64,000 nt of DNA from Pomphorhynchus laevis (taxonomy: Eukaryota; Acanthocephala; Palaeacanthocephala; Echinorhynchida; Pomphorhynchidae), in the NCBI GenBank assembly GCA_012934845.2, contig WNNJ02003609.1, forward strand, positions 62,001 through 126,000, given 5' to 3'. The notes under the pieces are model-generated. The model was not told the origin of the DNA, searched no databases, and saw only the letters and a program-made list of their open reading frames with translations. The position numbers and the translations under genes were made by a program. Shown here piece after piece: positions 1 to 10,914 of the stretch. Each line of letters opens with the position of its first letter. The stretch's first letter is position 1.

Positions 1-665
1 AATTGAGATATTAATGCATACAGTGCTGTTTCGAGTGAGTTAAGTATCCACGGTAACTAATCAGCTTCTCTTAAGATAACTTTTATTATATATAAGAGAT
101 GTAAAGTTGGCGAAAGAATAAAGTGATCTTAAAATAGATCGTATTTATGAAACATAGATGGAGAAGAAATAATCTGATTATGTTTCTTACGTCATTACGG
201 TTAAAGCATGCTGATGTCAAAGAAATAAAAGCATCGCATAGTGTTAAGTATCTGGTATTGAGGTCGTTATTGTCAAGAATATATTAGGAAGAGATTTCGT
301 CGGTATTCAGTTTGGTGAAATCTGCTAATTAACATTGAAATCACCTGTGATTACTATATATAGTGATATTAATATATTATATATTATATATTTAAAGTTA
401 TTACTATTTGAATTTATAACTCCAAAAAGGTTATAAATGTTTGCTATAAATTTTACTACAATAAAATTTGTATGTATTTATACTATAATTAAACTATTTG
501 CATGTAATATTTTTGATTTAATATTTTTGTTAACTTTTTAACAAAAGAAAACATTGGCATTATTTAACAAATGACCGAAAATTATAGTTTTGACAACTTA
601 TATAGTCACAACAGAAGTCATAACGACTTGTGAGATCTTGGAGAACTTTCTGCGGAGATCCACAA

Positions 666-697
666 TTATCCACAGTTATCATGATAACTGTGGATAA
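666..697. repeat. Perfect 32-bp palindrome
   Basis: The arm TTATCCACAGTTATCA is followed directly by its reverse complement. The core, CCACAGTTATCA plus complement, recurs at 1053-1076. It lies in the spacer of the foldback element and would extrude as a cruciform or fold as an RNA hairpin. Confidence 0.85.
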
Positions 698-1052
698 CAG
701 TTATCATATTATTGTAGTAATATAACTTCAAATATTTATAACTTATTTTAAGTTATAACTTCAAATAACTTAATATTAGTATACTAATATATTAATATAT
801 ATTATATAAAATAATATATAATATATTAATATATTAATATATAATATCAATATTACTATATAGAGTAATCGCAGGTGATTTCAATGTTAATTAGCAGATT
901 TCACAAGACTGAATATCGACGAAATCTCTTCCTAATATATTCTTGACAATAACGACCTCAATACCAACTATTTAACATTATGCAATGCTTTGTCATCATC
1001 ATGCTTTAACTATATTGACGTAAGAAACATAATACCATACAGAGCATTTCTT

Positions 1053-1076
1053 CCACAGTTATCATGATAACTGTGG
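1053..1076. repeat. Second copy of the CCACAGTTATCA palindrome (24 bp)
   Basis: A perfect palindrome identical in core to the one at 666-697, placed at the right end of the foldback element. It may mark the element terminus. Confidence 0.8.
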
Positions 1077-1080
1077 ATAT

Positions 1081-4000
1081 TTAAAAATATAATATATACT
1101 TTTAAATTGATTTTTGAATATTTTCTATTAAAAAGTCATAGTAATGTAGATATTCGATAAAATACGTTTAAATTTTACGTTTTACTTCTACGTGAAAAAA
1201 GCCTTATTAGCTGATAGCTCACAATTTCTTCATAAATCTAGTGCCTATAATAAGGTTTCTTTGCTCGTTCATTTAAAAATACGATACGAAAGCAGTGATT
1301 TTTTAATAAGCAAAATACTTATTTCGCACTAATTTTTATTTATTTATTAACGTATAGTTAGTTATTAAATAAATATTATGGATATTTATCAACATTTCCC
1401 AATTACGTTGTAATTCAACTTATTGACTATTTTAACTGCTAACCTAAGTTTACAGACCATGTGGTGATAAAATGGAGTGTAAAGTAATTTATCCGTTTAC
1501 ATCTAAACGACAAAATAACTTACAATTTCTTCGGCTTTTGACACAGCATCTTTCTGTAGATAAAATTGTGATACTGTCACATTATTGTAAGGATGACATT
1601 CATGAAGGTGTCTATGAAGATAATATAATAAAGAACAATTTACTTCAGTAAAATTTTACCTAATAAAATCTTCCGCGTTGGAAATAACTGTTTTACAATT
1701 AGGCCAGTGACAAGTTTCGTTAAAATAAAGATTAAGCATGCACACTCTATCAGCTAGAAAAATAAAACAAGTGATTGATATCACAATAACATTTTTTATT
1801 TAGACAACGACAATGAATGACAGGAACCCATTTAAAGTAAAAATAGATTGCAATAAGTATTTCGATAGCTACTACTATCATTCTCGGTTAAACTTTGTAG
1901 GAGTTCCGTAGTCATCGGGCTCAATAGTTTAATAGAGTTTATTCGGATATGTTATTCATATTATCAAATGGATTATATTTGAGATGAAATCCGGTAATTT
2001 AATTAAAAATATACAATTATACAATTTTAATCTTAGAATTCTTCCAGCCTAATATCGCAATATTATATTAGACAATAAAGGGATAAGGGACATTAAAATG
2101 CGTGATAAGAAGTGAGCTTCTAAAATGGTTCGGATAAAACCAGACTAATGGTAGACTGTTTATCATCCAGGTCATATTTAAACTATTTAGTTATCACTTC
2201 GTTAGAGTAAATGTTTCTTTTTAAATACTTTTTTTTCTTATAGGAAATAATGTATAATTCGACCATGTCGCTTCCGTTTCCCCTAATGTTTTGTACTATA
2301 TGATATAATAAAATACTAATTTTAGTATTTTTGGCTTATGCAAAGACAACACATTTACGTTTCTAAACATAAATGGTTGTTTTCGCCTTATAAATCGTAA
2401 ATAATTCGATTTTGTTTTATTTGAATTGATACTTTCGCCTTAACATTCTATAAAATACTATGTGTTCCAGCATTTTTATTTGAATTGAAATGTATCCTAC
2501 TGAATAGCACAATTCTTATGGTAATTTAATTTTAAAATACTGAACCAATAATTTTGTTAGTGGCATTAAGTAAGCACGCTTAATTTATCATTTATTAAAA
2601 GCATTTATAAAATAACAAAAACATCAACTCTCAGTTGAATGTGGATTTACTCTTAAGCATTCATCAGCTGTAAAATGTTGCTACTTGGACACTGAGATGC
2701 AAGCTTAGCGCATCATCAATTGGCAGTGATAATATTATCTTACTTTTAGGATGTTACATTTATTGACAAGTTAATGTGATCAGATGATTGATTGGAAATC
2801 GATCAAATGACAGATTAACACACTAATTACATCTTAAATTCGTCTGCTTGTTTTCATTTACACCCTATATATTCTGTATTTAAGCATTTGTCACTGATGA
2901 AGCAGCTAAAGCTTTGACATTTTAATATATCCGCTTTTTAAGAAAAGGAAATTTTAGTTTATCCATGCTTTTTATTTTCCCTTCGAAAATATACAAGCTG
3001 TTCTTTATATCAGCGTTTTTAAGCTAAATCGCAATCGACTAATTGAAAATAGGCTATTGGGTTTCATTTCTTTCTCATTTATTCTGTAAAACCAACTTCA
3101 TTTGTTGATTAGCATTTTATACAAAAGTTGTAAAAGTATTAAAATATAAAGATACGTATCCTATTATATAACATAATTATCAGCTGAAAATAAATTATTT
3201 GAAAATATTACTGATCTAGTATCTTTGTCAAATTTAAGTTATTTTAAGTTCTAAAGAAAAATTTATTGACAAATTTCAAATTTAATTGCTTCAAAAATCA
3301 CATATTTGCTATATTAAAAAATTCAAAAATGTAAACAAATAAAAATAATAAAAAATAAATACAAAAAATACAAAAATCAATATCTAAATTCGCAAATTAA
3401 AAAATTAAACTATAAACGGCAGTTTAAAAATTTATTAAATAAATTTATTTTTCGTTTTTATTTTTAATATTATTTCATATTATAAATTTATTTCATATTT
3501 TTGTAATACATTAATATTATATATCATTATGTTTTGCAATTTATATGGAATGAACGCATTTTTATTTCAGACCGTGGGCAGCCATTTTGTTTCATATTTT
3601 AAATCAGTACGTTTAATATATTTTGTAAATGCAAAAAAATACACTAAACTTTGTTGGATTGGTTGTAGATTGTTTCATCGCATATATTGTAAGTAGTAAA
3701 ATCAATAACAAAAATTTGCAAAAATCAACAGCAGTCGGTACATTTCTTTTTTCGATACATTTAGCAGTCGATTCATTTATTTTTTACTAAATAATAAAAA
3801 TAAAAAAAGATTTATTTTAAAAAATTAAATTAAATAAATAAATAAATTTATTTATTTATTTATTTAAAATTTATTTTTATTTTTTATTAAATAAAAATAC
3901 TTTAGTAATACTTGGTACCTTTTAAATAAGCATTTTTATTAAATTAAATAAGTTTTAAAAAATCGGTAATGCATTGTTAATAAAATTATTTTTTCAATGT

Positions 4001-4139
4001 TATCACGAAATTAATATTACATTAATATTATATTAATAATAATTTATTCATCATTATTATATTACATTATATATTATATATTATTCTATTTTTATCGTAA
4101 TCGTTATAAAAAATATAATAGGATGCACGATTTATGATT
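1081..4139. other. AT-rich intergenic DNA, no recognisable gene
   Basis: The stretch is AT-rich with scattered homopolymer-like runs. Around 3825-3870 an (AAAT)n run turns into (TTTA)n, giving a simple palindrome. Apart from one short reading frame at 1472-1651 I see no coding signature, RNA gene or element end. Confidence 0.5.
1472..1651 (+). CDS. Short open reading frame, 59 aa, unrecognised
   Basis: The frame runs from ATG at 1472 to TAA at 1649-1651. The product starts MECKVIYPFTSKRQ and has a balanced amino-acid composition, richer in Leu, Asp and Cys than random AT-rich translation usually gives. It could be a small protein, an exon with unseen neighbours or chance. No domain is recognised. 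Confidence 0.2.
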   Translation: MECKVIYPFTSKRQNNLQFLRLLTQHLSVDKIVILSHYCKDDIHEGVYEDNIIKNNLLQ

Positions 4140-4310
4140 AATAAAGTTATTTATTAAGTTATAAAATTATTTGTTTCTATGTTATCACTATTATCACATA
4201 TCTTATTCATTTCTTATCAAAGTTTAATTAATTGTTTATCAATTATTATTTAATTTTTAAGGAATTGATTGCTAGCTGTGCTATTCAAATTTGCGTATAT
4301 ATTTTTTAAT
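4140..4310. repeat. Direct repeat flanking PLE copy 1, left copy
   Basis: The block starting near AAAGTTATTTATTAAGTTAT and ending near GGAATTGATTGCTAGCTGTG recurs on the other side of the PLE at about 5457-5600 with small differences. Either the PLE landed between two existing repeat copies or the flank was duplicated with the insertion. Confidence 0.6.
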
Positions 4311-4388
4311 ATTATTATATATTTAATATTATTACATTAATATTACGCCTATCTAACAAAAATTAAACCATCAAATAAATATAAATAT

Positions 4389-5075
4389 ATGGATAAAATT
4401 GAATTAATAGAATCCTTAAATATTTTGATAAATCAAAATTATTTAAAAGTAGGGACATCTATATTTAGACAAGTAAAAGGTGTTCCAATGGGTGGTAATA
4501 GTAGCCCAATTATAGCTGACTTGTTTTTAAGCTTTATAGAATATGAATTTGTTCATAACTGTGTAAAAACTAAATCTAAACAATATAAATATATGAAATA
4601 TATGTTTCGATACATTGATGATATATGTGTATTTAATTCTAATAATTTTTATTCAATTAGTGAACACATTTATCCAGAAAGCCTTATTCTTAACAAAACC
4701 AATATTAATGATAAAGAAGGTGTATATCTAGATATGAACATTAAATTAACATTAACTAAAACTACTATTAATTTATATCGTAAAGATGACATATTTAAAT
4801 TTACAAGAAACATATTTTTGCATGAGCATTCATGCATACCATATAATATAAAATATAATACATTAAATAATGAAATTTTAAGAATTGCAACAATATGTAA
4901 TGATATTGGCTTTCTTCAAAATCATTTAAATAATTTAATAGATACATATTTTAAACTAGGTTACTATAAAAATAACATCAAGCAGAAAATAGTAAAATAT
5001 ATAAATCAACACAATAATGTAAAGAATAAATTTAAACTCTTAAGTGGCAAATTTTTATGGATGGATAATAAATAA
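4389..5075 (+). pseudogene. PLE reverse transcriptase, C-terminal 228 aa (5'-truncated)
   Basis: This is the palm and thumb of a Penelope-like RT. The sequence shows the GVPMGGNSSP motif followed by the YIDD catalytic box (RYIDDICVFN) and a conserved C-terminal helical region around RIATICNDIGF. The ATG at 4389 is internal to the ancestral protein, as the longer copy at 61.7 kb shows. No GIY-YIG endonuclease follows the RT before the stop, which fits PLE clades lacking a C-terminal endonuclease. The frame is open to the natural stop; the N-terminal half is absent. Confidence 0.8.
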
Positions 5076-5083
5076 TATACTTT

Positions 5084-5208
5084 GTATTAGAATAAGATAC
5101 TAGATTAGCGCGTATTGGCCCCGCTGCTATTTTGGGTAGAGGAGTTAGGGGGCGAAACCTGATAGCATATCAGTTCCTCCTGATGACCTCTAATTCTTAT
5201 TCTGATAC
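5084..5208 (+). ncRNA. Conserved structured RNA domain downstream of PLE RT
   Basis: An outer 14-bp stem pairs 5084-5097 (GTATTAGAATAAGA) with 5195-5208. Inside it a GCCCC/GGGGC helix and a TGCTAT/ATAGCA helix interleave, so they form a pseudoknot. A third pairing, GAGTTAGGGG with CCTCTAATTC, is an alternative or addition. Other copies (11217, 48016, 48573, 63895) keep the pairings, in places by compensatory change. CTGATGA and GAAA strings are present but in an order and spacing that do not give a canonical hammerhead. Likely a ribozyme or RT-recognition structure of the element. Confidence 0.6.
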
Positions 5209-5412
5209 AACGTCTGTTATTTATTAGTCAATTCATAAAAATGACGTTTATTTTAAATTTCATTTTTTTAACTTGATTTAAATTATAGAAAATCTAAAAA
5301 CAATTATTAATTTTATTATTTAATTATTAAATTTTGATTTAGCATTATTATGTTTTGTTTATTTTATAATTATATTAAATACGTAGACTCAGTTAGCTGA
5401 TTTAATTATATA
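5209..5412 (+). repeat. PLE 3' tail
   Basis: This is the AT-rich tail from ACAACGTCTG to GACTCAGTTAGCTGATTT. The same about 200-bp module occurs without an RT at 19262-19498 and 28137-28364, and in part at 9540-9640 and 10915-11460. Confidence 0.7.
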
Positions 5413-5456
5413 TTATATATATTATATATTATCTATATAAATTATTAATAAATTAT

Positions 5457-5600
5457 TCTAAAGTTATTTATTAAGTTATAAAATTATATGTTATCACGAT
5501 TATCACATATTTTATTCATTCCTTATTAATTGTTTATCAATTATTATTTAATTTTTAAGGAATTGATTGCTAGCTGTGCTATTTTCGTATATATTTTTTT
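5457..5600. repeat. Direct repeat flanking PLE copy 1, right copy
   Basis: Homologous to 4140-4310, including the shared stretch GGAATTGATTGCTAGCTGTG. It brackets the PLE insertion. Confidence 0.6.
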
Positions 5601-6560
5601 TATTAATTTACAAAATACGAAATCTAATTGTACTTTTTGAACAGTGTCCAAATACTAAAGTACGAGGAGTACAGATATTCAATTTTGCGTCATGTTATAT
5701 ATACGCGTTGTCATTACTGGGACAGGTATCACAATTCATTTCTAAAGTCATGATTTTCGTATGTTTTTCATTCAAATAGTTTTCCTTATAGTTAAAGTTG
5801 CGAAATTTGAGTTCACGCATTTCATATAGTTTGTGAATTTCGACATCCTACTGTCAAAATATAATTATTTCATATAATCATGAATATTTTTATAAGTCAA
5901 CTAATCATATTCACTTAATGTACCTTTTAATTAAGCATGTTTATAAAATTAAATAACTTTTAATAAATTACTACATTTAAAAAAAATCGGTAATGTATCG
6001 TATAAAAAGTTTTTATTTTGTTAATTTGCATTTTAAAAATTAGTTAATTATTAATATAACATATTTATATAAACATGTACATTTAAAATAGGCTTCATCA
6101 ATTTTGCATCTTACGGAATACATTCTTTAATATTGGTAAAATACTAATAATTTATAAGAGTGTAAGCTTTGTAAGTTGTTTAACATATACTAAAAAGTAT
6201 ATATAATAAATATAAAAGTATATTTTTTTCTGGACCTTTAAACATTGGGATGAATAGGAAAGGAAAATTATTGTTCACAAATGTTCGGCTATTACAATTT
6301 GTGAACAATAATTTTATTTTTCTATTCATATCGATGTTTAAACGCCCTAGACAATTGAAGAGCGCATCGAATTTACCATTGGACAATATAATTTATCATT
6401 ATGTTCGGATGGCATTCCATAGTGTCGCATTGGACAGAAAATACATTCATCGGAATTCGCGCGAAATCCAGTTTGGGTAAAACAGAAAGCACATTTTCAG
6501 TAATTATGCCATAATGTTTTCAATTTTGTCATCACAAAGTATTAAAACATTGTAAAATAA
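5601..6560. other. Intergenic DNA with one hairpin element
   Basis: Mostly AT-rich, with no recognised gene. A segment near 5926-6000 (TACCTTTTAATTAAGCATG and following) resembles 3915-3980, so the flanks of PLE copy 1 share more than one repeat block. A strong hairpin lies at 6236-6345. Confidence 0.45.
6236..6345. repeat. Hairpin (MITE-like), about 45-bp arms
   Basis: The left arm contains GAAAATTATTGTTCACAAAT and the right arm ATTTGTGAACAATAATTTT, with a short loop around 6283-6297. The outer parts (GATGAATAG and CTATTCAT, AACAT and ATGTT) also pair. One arm with part of the loop recurs at about 46885-46945. Confidence 0.7.
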
Positions 6561-6578
6561 TTGCATATCTAATTAAAT

Positions 6579-7056
6579 TTATTGAAATGAATAGTTTGGT
6601 AATCGTAGATAAACTGCAGATATACCTGGTGAATACATTGACCTGTGATACGGCACAGATGGTGATGAATATTCTGTGGGAATATGTTGTGAATTCTAAA
6701 AAATATTAAATTGTAAATTATCATCATAAAATTGCAAGCATTACCTGAGACATTATAAGCTGTTGAATCATATTTAGCAATATTGGATCGGCAACGACTT
6801 CTTGCAAAACTTTGCAATATTTGTCAAGATTAAGGCTGTGCATATTCACCAGCATTGGGTTGCAGTTATTATCCAGAGTTGGTATATTAAACGAATGAGA
6901 TTTATGATTATCCTTCAGTATTTAAACTTATTATAATATACTACGGGTATTAGGCAGTAAACTTACGCTATTGTTAATGTTCAATGATGTTTTGACATCT
7001 TCATTCAATAATGGCGATTGACCGGACGGAGTATTTGTATGAACACCCTCAGACAT
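6579..7056 (-). CDS. Small three-exon gene, 124 aa, unrecognised product
   Basis: Three exons join in phase 0: 6967-7056 (ATG at 7056), 6745-6912 and 6579-6695 (stop at 6579). Introns are 54 and 49 nt with donors GTAAGT and GTAATG; the second acceptor is preceded by a T-rich tract ending TTTTTTAG. The product begins MSEGVHTNTPSGQSP. Its middle has an amphipathic helical stretch (LDKYCKVLQEVVADPILLNM), and the tail is rich in Ser, Pro and Tyr. I recognise no domain. A possible upstream exon at 7495-7542 (MNCQILVALLSHYYSK, then GTAAGT) could add an N-terminus or be a 5' leader. A GT within exon 3 (CACCAG then GTATAT) could be an alternative donor. The short introns match those of Cip4, which supports a real gene. 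Confidence 0.6.
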
Positions 7057-7494
7057 AATTATCTCTGCTATGATTAGTCTTGCAGATTAGTTTTAAAGTA
7101 TCTATAATTTCAAAACACTATTAATCCTTATTAATCGTTATTTTATTGCGATTAATAAATAATATTCGTTATATATGTTGTTGTTGCAAGGACAGAAGAA
7201 ATGCGCTGACACAAAAGAGGCAATTTTTTAGAGAACGAATGAGTAAACAATGTCGATCAATAAAGACATTAGACAGGTCGTTTAATGGTGATCAAATGGT
7301 CTGGTAGATCGAATCAACATTTACTAAAAGGTCACATACAACAACGTCGTGAATGCAAAATATCAACATGTAGGTGAAGTCGTCAACAACACAACTGTTA
7401 TTGTAAGTGATGATGGTAACAAGCACAGACAAAAACAACCGAGTATGTGTAGTTGATTCTGTTGTATAAACTGTCATAATCAACAAGAACTTAC

Positions 7495-7542
7495 CTTAGA
7501 ATAATAATGGGAAAGCAGTGCTACTAGAATTTGGCAATTCAT
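7495..7542 (-). other. Possible upstream exon of the small gene
   Basis: An ATG-led segment of 16 codons ends in AAG followed by GTAAGTTC, a good donor on the minus strand. It could splice in phase to AG-ATAATTATG just before the small gene's ATG, or be a leader exon. There is no direct evidence of joining. Confidence 0.3.
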
Positions 7543-8640
7543 AGTAATTTTGTTAAATGCAATAGCGCAAAGCAAACTGAGCGAATGCAAAACTCTGATT
7601 TTCGAATTTCATTTGAATCTTGTAGAACGTTTTCAACTCTCGTTTTCAAACAAATAGAAGCTGGGTCATTGTGATATTTTTTACTCAAAAAATAGGTTTA
7701 TTTTCTGGTATAAACAAAAACATTTGTACTATTATTGATTTCGAATGCATAGCATATGCAATCTCTCGACTAATGACAAAGACTACTGACATAGTGACCT
7801 TATTTTTATTTGCTAAATATATAAAAATGTGACAAGTCGAAAAACCTTTTAGTAAACAACAGTATTTCATTACAAATGGTGGAGGAGAAAACATCTTTAA
7901 ACGCACACAAATACAATTAACGGAAATTAGGTTAGCTTAATCGAAATGGAAAAATTAAATGGTTTGATTTGTTGCTTAAATTAGCTTCACAGAAGGAAGC
8001 ATGAATTCTAAACTAGCATGGCTTACTTTGGTAGGCAAACAACTAAAAACCTTCAAGCAGTTTGCATTAAATGCGCAATAAACAAAAACAACATTTTATT
8101 GACTAAATGAAATGAGAATAAGTCATTTCATATTAATAATATGGGAAAATATCTCAACATATCCAAAAATATCCGCATAAAGGCTTTTGATGTACTCATT
8201 TGAATTGTTGAGGATTAGCTATTACTAACTGCTATCTTTTCAATTTAATCATTAAAAAATATTTTAAATTTTTTTGAGTGATATAGTTAAATGCTTATGA
8301 AAAAACACAAATTCAAAACAAATTTAACTATAAAAGAATCAACAATCACTAAACAGCTTTAGTGATTTTTGAAAACAGGGTAAATCTTACAATTGACAAA
8401 CCAATTTTTATTTAAAATTAACGTGACTGTATTTTGTTACTACTAATAATTCGAGTAATTTTTTTAGTAAATTTACAGTTTCATTACAAATTTATTTTAT
8501 TTCTCGGGAACTCACAATATATATGGTGGAGTATCGGTCTCGCCAGGTACTTCATCATTTCGATGTTGAAGTAGTCGTCTAGAAGTGACATGATGACTGA
8601 AAGTCGTGAATCAACGTCCAGTCTATCAAGGAAAACCATT
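7543..8640. other. Intergenic, no recognisable gene
   Basis: Open frames here are short and of low complexity. I found no domain, splice structure or element terminus. Confidence 0.4.
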
Positions 8641-8849
8641 ATATATAATTTGTTGTTACACCTGCCCTGGGACACCAAATGGTGTACGCATAAATAAATC
8701 ACTATGTTTTCCTCATGAGGAAGCATAAACACCAGGCAGCATTCTATATATCTTCATCTAACCAAGAAATAGAACCGAATTATTCTCGCAATATTCAAAG
8801 TCGCTACGTATGCCCAGTCATCCTATATGTAACGACAAACTTCAACAAT

Positions 8850-8889
8850 GGTATACGCGTTTCGCTGTACCGTGACTTTCATCAGTACC
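8850..8889 (-). ncRNA. Hammerhead ribozyme core, copy 1 (degenerate stem II)
   Basis: On the minus strand CTGATGA is followed, 15 nt later, by GAAA, then CGCGTA. Stem III is ACG/CGT. The cleavage triplet would be GTA. Stem I pairs GGTA with TACC. The stem II segment does not pair well, so activity is doubtful. Confidence 0.45.
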
Positions 8890-9268
8890 GTGACTAAAGC
8901 TTGAAAAGCAGAACTACCCTTAATCTGAATCATCAGAGGGAATTTAGCATAAGATATGTGCATGGCAGCGCGTATTGCGGTTTAACCATGCATCAGGCAC
9001 TAAATTCCATTTAATAGAAATGCTGTTTTACAGGGACACTTTAAAGTGTACAAATATATAAAATAAAATTTGTTATTACACCTGCCCTGGTACACTCAAT
9101 GGTGTACTCCTAAATAAATCACTGTTTTCCTCACGAGGAGAAGGCATAAACACCAGTCAGCGTTCTATATATCCTCATCAGATCAAGAAATAGAACCGAA
9201 TTATTCTCGCAATATTCAAAGTCGCTACGTATACCCAGTCATCTTATGTATGACGACAAGCATTAACA

Positions 9269-9310
9269 ACGACAGACGCGTTTCGTTCTAACGGAGCTCA
9301 TCAGTACCGT
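9269..9310 (-). ncRNA. Type I hammerhead ribozyme core, copy 2
   Basis: Read on the minus strand, the parts are ACGGTA, CTGATGA, a 13-nt stem II segment (GCTC...GAAC with one mismatch), GAAA, the short stem III ACG/CGT, C at the cleavage position (GTC), then TGTCGT. Stem I pairs ACGGTA with TGTCGT over 6 bp with two G-U pairs. All conserved core bases are present. Stem I differs from copy 1 (TACC there) yet still pairs, which supports selection on the fold. Confidence 0.65.
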
Positions 9311-9455
9311 GACTTTAATAATCATCTATAGGCACCTTAACACACGCTTAAACAGTGTTTAAAGCTCAAAAACAGAACTACCCTAAATCTGAATCATTAG
9401 AGATAATCTGAATCATCAGAGGGAATTTAGCATAAGCTCTGTGCATGGCAGTGCG

Positions 9456-10914
9456 TGTTGCAATATTACGATATTAAAAAATATTCATAAGTATATTATT
9501 AATATTAAGAAACATATAATATTATTAATTTCTAACGTTAAGAACATTAAATTTAGAATTATTTATTATTTAATTATTAAATTTTGATTTAGCATTATTA
9601 TGTTTTATATTTTATATAGTACGTATACTCCGTTAGCTTATTTGATTTATTGAACTTCACAATTTATATTTTCTGTATTTTATAATCACCAAAAGACGTT
9701 ATTTAACAAATATCGATAATAAATCAGCCAAAAATTTAAAAAATGTAGTAATTTGATACACAAACGACTTATATAAAAAGATATTTTTTAAATTTTTTAA
9801 TAAATTTATTTATTTTTATTAAATAAACGTTTACTTTAAAGTAATTGTAAAGTCGGAAGTTCTCAAGTCATAATAATCATATGTTGCATAATATATAAGA
9901 ATATAACAATAAAATAATAGAAAAAATCAGCCATTAAGTATTATATAATAGAAAATATTGTCATTAAATTTAAAAGTGAAACCTCAATAACGTTTTTACT
10001 GACATGTTAAAGTTTAGTAAAATTACAGGATTAAAACATTAAAGATTATAATTGATAAATTTCACGTTGGTGAGAGTTTTCAGGTGATGCAGTCTGTACT
10101 CGACGAACGTGTTTTACTAACAGAGCATCCTTTGAGAGTATAGTTGATGCATTAGCTACCTTTGATATGATAGTAGAAATCTCTTATTAATTCTGTTTGG
10201 GTTTCATACGTTTCAGTCATCGGTTTCTTATTTTAAGCGTTAGAAATAAATATAACAAAGAACTTTTATAATCAACTTGTATATTAAGCCGAGATATTAT
10301 TATGATTATTACGAAATATAAAATTATATATAAAAATATATAAATATTAGATTATATTTTTTATCAATATAATTAAATCAGAATAAAAATTATTTATAAA
10401 ATTACTATTACATTATTGTAATTATAATAAATTACTAGTTACTATCAATAATTATAAAAAATTATTATTTATCCAATTTATGAATTATTTAATAGCATGT
10501 AGAACAAATGAATATAAATAATAACTGTGATTCATAATTTTAATTCTTTATACCATAGCATCATGTGGAATTGAAAAATGCGATACCGTTTTTATACTTA
10601 TAAAATTTTTTCATGACATTAGCTGTTCGGATAGAAATTTTGAGAAAAGTAAAGGAATTAAAAATCATGACGATTTCAAAAAACTCTCTTCTTTCTTCGT
10701 GCTTATCTATATTCGGAGTCGCACGCCGAATAATATTCAATAAACTCTAAAATATATTAATTGTTTTTATAATTGGTTAAAAAGCTGTTAATACGATAGA
10801 ATGAATAGTGATTCCTCAAGAGTCCCAAAGTTTGATACTTGATAAAAAATATTTATGAATACTTGATAATAAAATCAAACAAAAATAGTAAAATCAACAT
10901 TATTTTGACACATC
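9456..10914. other. AT-rich intergenic DNA with a PLE tail fragment
   Basis: A partial PLE tail lies near 9540-9640 (TTTTGATTTAGCATTATTATG, then a CGTTAGCTTATTTGATTT end). The remainder shows no gene I can support. Confidence 0.4.

Larger units (their letters stand above)
155..1080. mobile_element. Large foldback (inverted-repeat) element
   Basis: Two arms of about 200 bp, roughly 163-372 and 840-1055, are imperfect reverse complements of each other. Shared landmarks are TGTTTCTTACGTC at 184-196 against GACGTAAGAAACA on the right, and AAATCTGCTAATTAACATTG on the left against its complement near 880-900. About 470 bp of AT-rich sequence separates the arms, and palindromes lie in the spacer and at the right edge. 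No coding sequence is visible. The form suggests a non-autonomous foldback or MITE-like DNA element; the family is not recognised and no target duplication is evident. Confidence 0.6.
4344..5412 (+). mobile_element. Penelope-like element, copy 1, 5'-truncated
   Basis: From 4344 (ACGCCTATC) the sequence is almost identical to 62728 onward, with only a handful of base differences up to the RT finger region, so both copies are young. The element holds the C-terminal half of a reverse transcriptase (4389-5075), a structured RNA domain (5084-5208) and an AT-rich 3' tail ending near TTAGCTGATTT at about 5412. The same tail end is seen in copies at about 19498, 28364 and 49040. PLEs reverse-transcribe at the target and often integrate truncated. 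Confidence 0.8.
8645..9455 (-). mobile_element. Tandem dimer of a 420-bp hammerhead-bearing unit (retrozyme-like)
   Basis: Two direct copies begin near 8645 and 9065. The landmark ACACCTGCCCTGG repeats with a period of exactly 420, as do the ribozyme cores. Within the unit, blocks such as AATAGAACCGAATTATTCTC are nearly unchanged while other parts have diverged. Each copy has one hammerhead core on the minus strand (8850-8889 and 9269-9310). Small, non-coding, tandem units with a type I hammerhead are the hallmark of metazoan retrozymes, which are thought to move through circular RNAs using a helper RT. Confidence 0.6.

Noticed and set aside
5084-5208. Canonical hammerhead in the PLE structured domain
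   Set aside because: CTGATGA and GAAA are present, but no type I, II or III arrangement gives all three stems beside the core; the interleaved helices fit better as a pseudoknot.
10085-10160. Short frame MQSVLDERVLLTEHPLRV, faintly actin-like
   Set aside because: Only about 18 residues, ends in a stop, and no flanking exons of an actin family gene were found.
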